From: Davidsoniella eucalypti
Taxonomy: Eukaryota; Ascomycota; Sordariomycetes; Microascales; Ceratocystidaceae
NCBI GenBank assembly: GCA_004009845.1
Contig: RMBW01000229.1
Coordinates: 1-38,859 of the forward strand
Direction of reading: 5' to 3'
DNA length: 38,859 bases
Numbering within the stretch: position 1 is the stretch's first letter; each line of letters opens with the position of its first letter. Made by a program: the position numbers and the translations under genes. Shown here piece by piece: positions 20,092 to 28,194 of the stretch. The notes beneath the pieces were generated by a model. The model did not search any database and was not told the DNA's origin. It saw only the letters and a program-made list of their open reading frames with translations.

Positions 20092-22404
20092 ATGGGGGCT
20101 TTAGGAAATTATTTAGACATTCGTTTAGGTAGTTACGCCACAAAAGCCCTCGTCGACAGCGGATGCCTTACCGTCGCCGTCATTCCCCCGCGTCTCCTCC
20201 ACCTCGCCACCGCCACGCACCCTATCTCTGAGCGGGTCATTGTCCAAGTCACTACGCTGGACAACCCCCCGCTCATCGACACCATCGCCGAACTCCCCCT
20301 GACCATCAACGGCCACACGGAAACCATTTGGGCCTACGTGGTTCCCGGCCAGTCCGAAGACATAATTCTAGGACAAAGATGGTTAGTAAATAATGACGTT
20401 CGGCTCAGGCCCAGGACACAGGAGATTACGATCTTACCAGCAGAAGAGTTAACTGCTGAGGAATTCTACAAGCTCTGTGGAAGTGCGGATAACCCGCATA
20501 TTTATAGAGCTTCGCTAGAGAACATTAAGATCGCTCTTGCTCACAAGGAGAAATCCCGTCCTCACCTGCCGGATTGGTTAGAACCTGTTGCCTCGGCTTT
20601 CGATCCCAAATTAGCCACAACGCTGCCCCCGCATCGACCAGGGATCGACCTAGAGATTAAACTGAAACCAGGTGCAACCGTTCCGACACAATCCCTCTAC
20701 CCAGTAACTCGCGCAGAACTCCTAGTATTACAAAAGACCCTGGAAGGTCTCAAGCAGTCTCAGTTCATAGGACCAGCCAACTCCGAATATGGCTCGTCCG
20801 TACTGTTCGTCAATAAACCAGGAGGTGGCGTACGCTTTTGCATCGATTATCGTGGTGTCAATGACGCCTCCATCAAAGATAAGTACCCCCTGCCACTTAT
20901 GGGGGAAACGCTCCAACGCATCGCCAGTTCCGAGTGGGTCTCGAAAGTCGACGTCATCTCCGCCTTCCACAGGATTCGCATAGCCCCAGGCTCTGAACAC
21001 ATAACAGCTTTTAGAACACCCCTGGGTGCCTTCCAGTGGAACGTCGTCCCTTTCGGCTTAACCAACGCCCCTGCTGCCTTCCAGAGACGCATCAACGGAG
21101 TCCTCGACAAATGGCACGGTATCAGCTGCGACGCCTACATTGACGATGTGTGCATCTATTCTAAGGGCTCGCTCCAAGACCATCGCAACCTCGTCCTGGA
21201 AATAGTCTCTGCCCTCGACAAAGCCGACCTCCAACTCGACATCAAGAAGTGCGAGTTCGCAGCCAAGGAGATCAAGTTCCTAGGCTTCCTAGTCGGCCCT
21301 GGTATCGGCATAAGGGCAGACCCCGAAAAGACTGAAGCCATTCGTAATTGGGAGCGCCCCTACACACTAACTGAGCTCCGCCGCTTTATTGGTTTTATAA
21401 ACTTCTATAGGGACTTCGTCCCGCGCATATCCGACACCCTTGCGCCATTAACCAACCTAACTAAAAAGGACACCCCCTTTGTTTGGTCCCCTGCCTGCGA
21501 CCAGGCCTTCCACAGCATCAAGGATGCCTTCATCTCTCCTCCTCTACTAGCCCCCTACGACCCTGACAGGGAAACAATCCTCTCCGCCGACTCCTCAGGC
21601 TATGCTCTAGGCGCTGAACTCACCCAGCGCGGCCCTGACGGACATCACCACCCCATTGCCTTCCTATCTAGGAAACTCACGCCAGCAGAATCCAACTATC
21701 CCATCCATGACAAGGAAATGCTGGCTATCTACTGGTCCATTCGTCAGTGGAGACACTTCCTGCTAGGTATACACTTCACGGTTTTCACCGACCATCGCAA
21801 CCTGGAGTTCTTCAGGACCAAAAGGTCCTTAGCAGAAAGGCAGCGCCGCTGGGGATACGAACTGTCGGACTTTTCCTTTGAGCTTAAACACCGTCCTGGA
21901 ACAGACCAAGTGATCCCCGACGCACTATCGCGCAGGGACCAGGACATGCCCAAGGATGCCAACGACGACAGGCTCATGAGTAGAGTACACCAACTCCTCG
22001 CCCCCGCAACAGCAGGAGACAACCTAGTAGTTGTCAACGCCCTTTGGTCCAACATCCCGGACGCCGACATTCCCTCAGACGAAATAGCCACACAGTCCAC
22101 TCTCCCCTCACCCTTCGGGGACGCCGACCTCACCTCACTATGGACACAAGCCCTGCAGACCAATAATAGATGGTGGCTCGCACGATCCCTTGTCCTCGAT
22201 GGCGCCAGATCATTCCCCTCAGCATGGGGCCTCCAATGGCAAATCAGCGAATGTTCCATCGACGACCGAGGCCTCCTAGGTATTATTCGGCGGCGTTGCG
22301 GGCGGAAACGTGCATACATTTCAGTCTGGGCACCCTTGTCCCTATTTTCAAAACGGTTCAGATCTAAACGGATCGGTGATTGGCCAAAATCTATTAATAA
22401 ATAA
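20092..22404 (+). pseudogene. pol: pol of F1-B, truncated and fused to repeat R
   Basis: Protease (DSG), reverse transcriptase with YIDD, and RNase H are present as in F1-A. The sequence leaves the family after about residue 729 and ends with the same 41 residues from R. There is no integrase or chromodomain. Translation from gag by frameshifting is blocked by the missing G upstream; the ATG at 20092 could only be used by independent initiation. Confidence 0.9.
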
Positions 22405-23043
22405 GAATTTATGTATGACTTTGCTTACTAATAAAAAAAAATTTAAGTTTCAATTTTTTTGGTTTCAATTTTTTTTTAACAAATAATTTTCTGAAGTTTT
22501 TAAAGTTTTTTCTTTTAAAAAAAAACTTTTTTTAGGAATCAAAAAAATTATAATTTTTTTACTTTCGATATTTTTCCACAAATAACTTTCTAAAGTTTTT
22601 TTTTCTTGCAATTATTTTCACAAAATAATCTTTTGAAAATTTTAAATTCTTTTAGAAAATCCCTTTATTCAATTTATAGGGAGCAAAATATAATTCAATT
22701 TTGCTATCAATTTTATTTATTTATTAATCTTGTTTAACAATAGAGCTATGACGATATCACTAAGAACGTGTTCGTGATATTTATAATTATAGATTATAAT
22801 GTTTAGATCTACGGGGGAATTAGAAAGTTAATAATACTAACGAAGTATTTCATACTTTTGTGTAAAGTAGTAATGTGTATTCAGAATTCGTTAAAGCTTT
22901 GAGGTGTTTTTTTACAAATATGTCGAGCATAAACGTGACGTCTAGCTTCAGGGAGGAAACTAACTAGCATGCCGTTTTTAAGTATTTTTTTTTCACTAAG
23001 CAGCACATAATATATGAACGGTTCTTTAAAAGAACCGCAGCAG
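22279..23043 (+). repeat. Repeat R, short copy near the telomere
   Basis: It matches 6117-6884 almost base for base, then stops just after a perfect palindrome (GGTTCTTT, one base, AAAGAACC) and GCAGCAG. About 2.4 kb present in the long R copy is missing before the next shared block. No gene is present. Confidence 0.88.
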
Positions 23044-23107
23044 ATGAGAGGATCTAAGGAGGGACGAGGCCAACAATCTTAGAAAGGGTGATTAGATTGT
23101 GGCCGAT
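23044..23107. other. Junction sequence without a match
   Basis: About 60 bases between the R breakpoint and the LTR-like block that match nothing else in the window with confidence. Confidence 0.4.
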
Positions 23108-23693
23108 TGTTATGAAATAACAATCGCAGACCCTCCGCATGAAGCTAGACTTGATGTACAGTCTCACCTTTCCAATTTTGGTGACAACGATTCATGCATT
23201 GAGGCTTCGACTGGATGGTTACGAAATAACAGTCGCAGAACCTCCGCATGAAACTTAGACTTGATGTACAGTCTCACCTTTCCGATTTTGGTGACAACGA
23301 TTCATGCATTGAGGTTTAGAGTGCATACACAGCCAACACGGCATTGCCTCGAACTTCTGTCCATAGACCAGACCCTCCTGTTTCTTTCTCTCTCGGGTTA
23401 ACATATATAGCTTGCTTGTATCCCTTTTTCTGTTCTCCTTTTGCCTTCCCCCTCCAAGCTTACAACTCCCTGTGTACCTGACCTACTGGTGCAACCTCCT
23501 CTTCTTGTTCCTGTTCCTGTTCTTATCTTTGCTCCTGCTCCTGTTCTTACCTTCTTGTCCCCGCTCTTGTTCCTATCTTCGCTCCGGCTCCTGTCCTGAT
23601 TTAGTCCCGATTTACTTAATTTATTATTCTGTGTAACTCTATTATCCTGAAAACTCCAAAACCACCTTCGAGTGACTACTCTCCCAGTGATCA
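23108..23693 (+). mobile_element. LTR-like subtelomeric block next to the telomere
   Basis: It starts TGTTATGAAATAACA and ends GTGATCA, like the internal copy at 9376-9802. It is longer because a unit of about 110 bases is tandemly repeated near its start (23108 and about 23217) and the pyrimidine hexamer region is expanded. Only 11 bases separate its end from the first TTAGGG. The start lies in a perfect 10-bp inverted repeat (23104-23126). Confidence 0.5.
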
Positions 23694-23704
23694 CTGGTTT
23701 CCCG

Positions 23705-24245
23705 TTAGGGTTAGGGTTAGGGTTAGGGTTAGGGTTAGGGTTAGGGTTAGGGTTAGGGTTAGGGTTAGGGTTAGGGTTAGGGTTAGGGTTAGGGTTAGGG
23801 TTAGGGTTAGGGTTAGGGTTAGGGTTAGGGTTAGGGTTAGGGTTAGGGTTAGGGTTAGGGTTAGGGTTAGGGTTAGGGTTAGGGTTAGGGTTAGGGTTAG
23901 GGTTAGGGTTAGGGTTAGGGTTAGGGTTAGGGTTAGGGTTAGGGTTAGGGTTAGGGTTAGGGTTAGGGTTAGGGTTAGGGTTAGGGTTAGGGTTAGGGTT
24001 AGGGTTAGGGTTAGGGTTAGGGTTAGGGTTAGGGTTAGGGTTAGGGTTAGGGTTAGGGTTAGGGTTAGGGTTAGGGTTAGGGTTAGGGTTAGGGTTAGGG
24101 TTAGGGTTAGGGTTAGGGTTAGGGTTAGGGTTAGGGTTAGGGTTAGGGTTAGGGTTAGGGTTAGGGTTAGGGTTAGGGTTAGGGTTAGGGTTAGGGTTAG
24201 GGTTAGGGTTAGGGTTAGGGTTAGGGTTAGGGTTAGGGTTAGGGT
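23705..24245 (+). repeat. Telomere, (TTAGGG)n, about 90 units
   Basis: 541 bases of uninterrupted TTAGGG on the plus strand. The G-rich strand runs 5' to 3' towards the chromosome end, so the end lies to the right and 1-24245 is the inside of the chromosome. I see no variant unit. A telomere in the middle of a scaffold, next to an N gap, points to a scaffold join. Confidence 0.97.
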
Positions 24246-24257
24246 NNNNNNNNNNNN
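24246..24257. other. Assembly gap (12 N)
   Basis: Twelve N lie between the telomere and the first base of an LTR. The true distance and linkage are unknown. Confidence 0.97.
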
Positions 24258-24436
24258 TGACACGAACTAGGAAGAGGCAATGGCAAGCAATCTAGAGTAA
24301 AGACTTCGATTGATACCGATGAAGGAGAAAGACTAATATCTGTTGGAATACGGCGGGAATAGGTCCCTATTTATAACCGTTTATCTGGCTAAGTATCTTA
24401 CTTAGCCAAATACCAACTGGGCCTTAGCCCCTGACA
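24258..24436 (-). mobile_element. 3' LTR of F1-C
   Basis: 179 bp with TG...CA ends on the minus strand. It appears identical to the 5' LTR of the same element. It touches the N gap directly, so the gap begins exactly at the end of the element. Confidence 0.93.
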
Positions 24437-24455
24437 TTAGCCCCCCCCCTCTCGG
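24437..24455 (-). promoter_or_regulatory. Polypurine tract of F1-C
   Basis: On the minus strand, a GAGA start and a run of nine G followed by CTAA lie directly before the LTR's TGTCA. This is the plus-strand primer of reverse transcription and fixes the LTR start. Confidence 0.85.
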
Positions 24456-24498
24456 ATGCTAACTATAATCTAAAACTAATACTAAAATACATTTTGCG

Positions 24499-27400
24499 CT
24501 AATAATGGGGATGGTGGGTGGGTAAAAATGAGGCCCCCCGTAGGGGTGCATGAAACGGGCCCCCTGTCTTGGGTAGGAAGTCAGCTGATGCTGCTCCAAT
24601 TAGCGCGCGGTCTAAGAATATGCGCCATGCGAGGGTGTCTTCGATATGTTTCACTGGTTCCCAAGTAGGGTCCTGGTAGCCAGACCATTTAACCAGTGCT
24701 TGTTCATGCCCACGGTATTTCCGTTGGCGGACAATTTCTTCCACGCGGAATTCTCCTTCGGCTATAGCGTCGTCTCCGTATGCTTCCTCCCTTGAGACAG
24801 CCTCAGGTTCGTCGTCTTGGACAACCTGTGAGGGCAAGGGGTTAGTCCCTGCGTGTCGTACCTTGCTGATGTGGAAGACTGGGTGGACTAGGCCTGGAAT
24901 GTTAAGTCGGACTGCGTGGGTGCCTATCAGGCCTGTAACCGTGTAGCGGCGAGCTAGCCAATCTAGCTTCTTAGAGGGTCTTTCCGAAGCGATGTTTTCG
25001 CATTTCAGGAGCACTACGTCTCCTATCTGAAACTGGGAGGCTGGCTGGCGGCGGCGGTTAGCTGCTGTCTCCTGATAATCCTGTGCTGACGCCATGGCAA
25101 CCTGTGCGAAACTGGTGGCGTCGCGGATTTTGTCTAGGAAGGCCTGGGCGTCGTGTACCGGGGACTGCGTAGAGGATGGTTCGCTAGTGGGAGATGGCTC
25201 GATGATGTCCATGTTGTAACCGTGTGTCGCGAAGAAGGGGGAGATGGCAGTGCTGGAGACGGTGCGGTTGTTTAGGGCGATCTGTGCTTGTGGAAGGAGA
25301 TCCGCCCAGTTGTCCTGGGCGAAGGAACAGAAGATCCTGAGGAAGGTTTCAATCTCCTGGTTGCTTCGCTCCTGGGCACCGTCGGTTTGAGGGTGAAAGG
25401 CCGTAGAGAGGCGACGTTTGATGTTGAGACGGCGGCATGCTTCTCCCCAGAATAGTGATGTGAACTGGGGGCCGCGGTCTGACACGATGGCTGAGGGAAA
25501 ACCGTGGTGTGCGAATACGTGGGTGAATAGAGCGTCAGCTGTTGCTTTCGCGGAGGTGTCTGACATGGGGATAAGGATCTGCGACTTGGAGAGTCTGTCG
25601 GTGACGCCGAGGATGAATGTGCAGTGCTTGGAAGGTGGTAAGGGGCCAATGAAGTCCATGGCTAGCTCGGTCCAGTGGCGGTCTGGAACAGGAAGGGGTT
25701 TCAAGAGTCCGCGCTTTTGTTCCCGCCAATACTTGCTTTTACCGCATGTAGTGCAGTTGGCTACGAATTGGCGTACATCGTTGGTGAGTCCTGGCCAGGA
25801 GTATTCCCGTGAAACTAGGTCCCGTGTGATTTCGCGGCCAGGGTGTCCAGACAAGTGTGAGTCGTGGATGGTCTGGATCAGCTTGGTGCGGAGGGGTTCA
25901 AAGCGAGGGATCCATAGTCTGTTACGCCAGCGTAGGAGGCCTCGGTCGTCGATGGAACATTCGCTGATTTGCCATTGGAGGCCCCATGCTGAGGGGAATG
26001 ATCTGGCGCCATCGAGGACAAGGGATCGTGCAAGCCACCATCTATTATTGGTCTGCAGGGCTTGTGTCCATAGTGAGGTGAGGTCGGCGTCCCCGAAGGG
26101 TGAGGGGAGAGTGGACTGTGTGGCTATGTCGTCTGAGGGAATGTCGGCGTCCGGGATGTTGGACCAAAGGGCGTTGACAACTACTAGGTTGTCTCCTGCT
26201 GTTGCGGGGGCGAGGAGTTGGTGTACTCTACTCATGAGCCTGTCGTCACTGGCATCCTTGGGCATGTCCTGGTCCCTGCGCGATAGTGCGTCGGGGATTA
26301 CTTGGTCAGTTCCAGGACGGTGTTTAAGTTCAAAGGAGAAGTCCGACAGTTCGTATCCCCAGCGGCGTTGCCTTTCTGCTAGGGACCTTTTGGTTCTGAA
26401 GAACTCCAGGTTGCGATGGTCGGTGAAGACCGTGAAGTGTATACCTAGCAGGAAGTGTCTCCACTGACGAATGGACCAGTAGATAGCCAGCATTTCCTTA
26501 TCGTGAATGGGATAGTTGGATTCTGCTGGCGTGAGTTTCCTAGATAGGAAGGCAATGGGGTGGTGATGTCCGTCAGGGCCGCGCTGGGTGAGTTCAGCGC
26601 CTAGAGCATAGCCTGAGGAGTCAGCGGAGAGGATTGTTTCCCTGTCAGGGTCGTAGGGGGCTAGTAGAGGAGGAGAGATGAAGGCATCCTTGATGCTGTG
26701 GAAGGCCTGGTCGCAGGCAGGGGACCAAACAAAGGGGGTGTCCTTTTTAGTTAAGTTGGTTAATGGCGCAAGGGTGTCGGATATGCGCGGGACGAAGTCC
26801 CTATAGAAGTTTATGAAACCAATAAAGCGGCGGAGTTCGGTTAGAGTGTAGGGGCGCTCCCAATTACGAATGGCTTCAGTCTTTTCGGGGTCTGCCCTTA
26901 TGCCGATACCAGGGCCGACTAGGAAGCCTAGGAACTTGATCTCCTTGGCTGCGAACTCGCACTTCTTGATGTCGAGTTGGAGGTCGGCTTTGTCGAGGGC
27001 AGAGACTATTTCCAGGACGAGGTTGCGATGGTCCTGGAGCGAGCCCTTAGAATAGATGCATACATCGTCAATGTAGGCGTCGCAGCTGATACCGTGCCAT
27101 TTGTCGAGGACTCCGTTGATGCGTCTCTGGAAGGCAGCAGGGGCGTTGGTTAAGCCGAAAGGGACGACGTTCCACTGGAAAGCACCCAGGGGTGTTCTAA
27201 AAGCTGTTATGTGTTCAGAGCCTGGGGCTATGCGAATCCTGTGGAAGGCGGAGATGACGTCGACCTTTGAAACCCATTCGGAGCTCGCGATGCGTTGGAG
27301 GGTTTCTCCCATAAGTGGTAGGGGGTACTTATCCTTGATAGACGCATCATTAACACCACGATAGTCGATGCAAAAGCGTACACCACCTCCTGGTTTATTG

Positions 27401-28119
27401 ACGAACAGGACGGACGAGCCATATTCGGAGTTGGCTGGTCCGATGAATTGAGACTGTTTGAGCCCTTCCAGGGTCTTTTGCAAGACTAGGAGTTCCGCGC
27501 GCGTGACAGGGTAGAGAGACTGGGTAGGGACGGTGGCGCCTGGTTTCAACTTAATTTCCAGGTCTATCCCTGGTCGATGAGGGGGTAATGTTGTGGCTAA
27601 TTTGGGGTCGAAAGCCGAGGCAACAGGTTCTAACCAATCCGGCAAGTGGGGACGGGACTTGTCTTTGTGTGCGAGTGCAATCTTGATATTCTCTAGCGAA
27701 GCTCTATAAATATGCGGGTTATCCGCACTTCCACAGAGCTTGTAGAATTCCTCAGCAGTTAACTCTTCTGCTGGTAAGATTGTAATTTCCTGAGTCCTGG
27801 GCCTGAGCCGAACGTCATTGTTAACTAACCATCTTTGTCCTAGGATTATGTCTTCGGACTGGCCGGGAACCACGTAGGCCCAAATGGTTTCCGTGTGGCC
27901 GTTGATGGTCAGGGGGAGTTCGGCGATGGTGTCGATGAGCGGGGGGTTGTCCAGCGTAGTGACTTGGACGATGACCCGTTCGGAGATGGGGTGTGTGAGG
28001 GTAGCAAGGTGGAGGAGACGCGGGGGAATGACGGCGACGGTGAGGCATCCGCTGTCGACGAGGGCTTTCGTAGAATAACTTCCTAAACTTACGTCTAAGT
28101 AATTTCCTAAAGCCCCCAT
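24499..28119 (-). CDS. pol: Pol polyprotein, family 1, intact (F1-C)
   Basis: 1206 residues from the first ATG; the real product is probably Gag-Pol through a -1 shift, as the frame is open upstream to the gag stop. Domains in order: aspartic protease (DSG 22-24), reverse transcriptase (about 205-440; D287, YIDD 349-352), RNase H (about 490-615; D500, D567), integrase zinc region (H752, H755, C789, C792), integrase core with D822, D881 and E917 (35 residues between the last two), a GPY/F-type region near 1030-1090, and a chromodomain at about 1124-1170 with FRVEEI, VKWSGY and TWEP. The chromodomain is expected to guide integration to modified chromatin. All catalytic residues are kept. Confidence 0.95.
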   Translation of the reverse strand: MGALGNYLDVSLGSYSTKALVDSGCLTVAVIPPRLLHLATLTHPISERVIVQVTTLDNPPLIDTIAELPLTINGHTETIWAYVVPGQSEDIILGQRWLVNNDVRLRPRTQEITILPAEELTAEEFYKLCGSADNPHIYRASLENIKIALAHKDKSRPHLPDWLEPVASAFDPKLATTLPPHRPGIDLEIKLKPGATVPTQSLYPVTRAELLVLQKTLEGLKQSQFIGPANSEYGSSVLFVNKPGGGVRFCIDYRGVNDASIKDKYPLPLMGETLQRIASSEWVSKVDVISAFHRIRIAPGSEHITAFRTPLGAFQWNVVPFGLTNAPAAFQRRINGVLDKWHGISCDAYIDDVCIYSKGSLQDHRNLVLEIVSALDKADLQLDIKKCEFAAKEIKFLGFLVGPGIGIRADPEKTEAIRNWERPYTLTELRRFIGFINFYRDFVPRISDTLAPLTNLTKKDTPFVWSPACDQAFHSIKDAFISPPLLAPYDPDRETILSADSSGYALGAELTQRGPDGHHHPIAFLSRKLTPAESNYPIHDKEMLAIYWSIRQWRHFLLGIHFTVFTDHRNLEFFRTKRSLAERQRRWGYELSDFSFELKHRPGTDQVIPDALSRRDQDMPKDASDDRLMSRVHQLLAPATAGDNLVVVNALWSNIPDADIPSDDIATQSTLPSPFGDADLTSLWTQALQTNNRWWLARSLVLDGARSFPSAWGLQWQISECSIDDRGLLRWRNRLWIPRFEPLRTKLIQTIHDSHLSGHPGREITRDLVSREYSWPGLTNDVRQFVANCTTCGKSKYWREQKRGLLKPLPVPDRHWTELAMDFIGPLPPSKHCTFILGVTDRLSKSQILIPMSDTSAKATADALFTHVFAHHGFPSAIVSDRGPQFTSLFWGEACRRLNIKRRLSTAFHPQTDGAQERSNQEIETFLRIFCSFAQDNWADLLPQAQIALNNRTVSSTAISPFFATHGYNMDIIEPSPTSEPSSTQSPVHDAQAFLDKIRDATSFAQVAMASAQDYQETAANRRRQPASQFQIGDVVLLKCENIASERPSKKLDWLARRYTVTGLIGTHAVRLNIPGLVHPVFHISKVRHAGTNPLPSQVVQDDEPEAVSREEAYGDDAIAEGEFRVEEIVRQRKYRGHEQALVKWSGYQDPTWEPVKHIEDTLAWRIFLDRALIGAASADFLPKTGGPFHAPLRGASFLPTHHPHY

Positions 28120-28158
28120 CTCAGTTTCAACTATCTGGTCACCAATTAATCCCCCCTG

Positions 28159-28194
28159 GTCGGGGCGCGATTTATCCCGACTGTCTAAAAATCC
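28159..28194 (-). promoter_or_regulatory. Candidate -1 ribosomal frameshift signal, F1-C
   Basis: On the minus strand GGATTTT (28194-28188), then TAG, then stem arms GTCGGG (28181-28176) and CCCGAC (28164-28159). The linker differs from F1-A mostly at synonymous positions when read in the pol frame (GAT/GAC, ATC/ATT), which supports translation of the region between the gag stop and the pol ATG. Confidence 0.82.

Larger units (their letters stand above)
17663..22278 (+). mobile_element. F1-B: truncated family-1 chromovirus
   Basis: The second family-1 copy, inserted exactly at its LTR terminus into the LINE's RT. It has 5' LTR, leader, intact gag and a pol cut at the same base as F1-A, with the same R sequence after it. 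Target duplication cannot be tested because the 3' end is missing. It differs from F1-A in clustered positions, mainly in gag and around 21700-22090. Confidence 0.92.

Noticed and set aside
23705..24245. Interstitial telomere array produced by an old fusion
   Set aside because: The units are perfect and lie next to an assembly gap. An old interstitial array would be expected to hold variants. Not excluded, but less likely than a scaffold join.
23672..24295. Open frames of Leu-Gly or Thr-Leu repeats across the telomere
   Set aside because: They are translations of TTAGGG repeats, with no biological meaning as proteins.
24499..28119. Many open frames of 60-350 codons antisense to gag and pol
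   Set aside because: They mirror the GC-rich retroelement coding strand, recur in every copy, and have no domain of their own.
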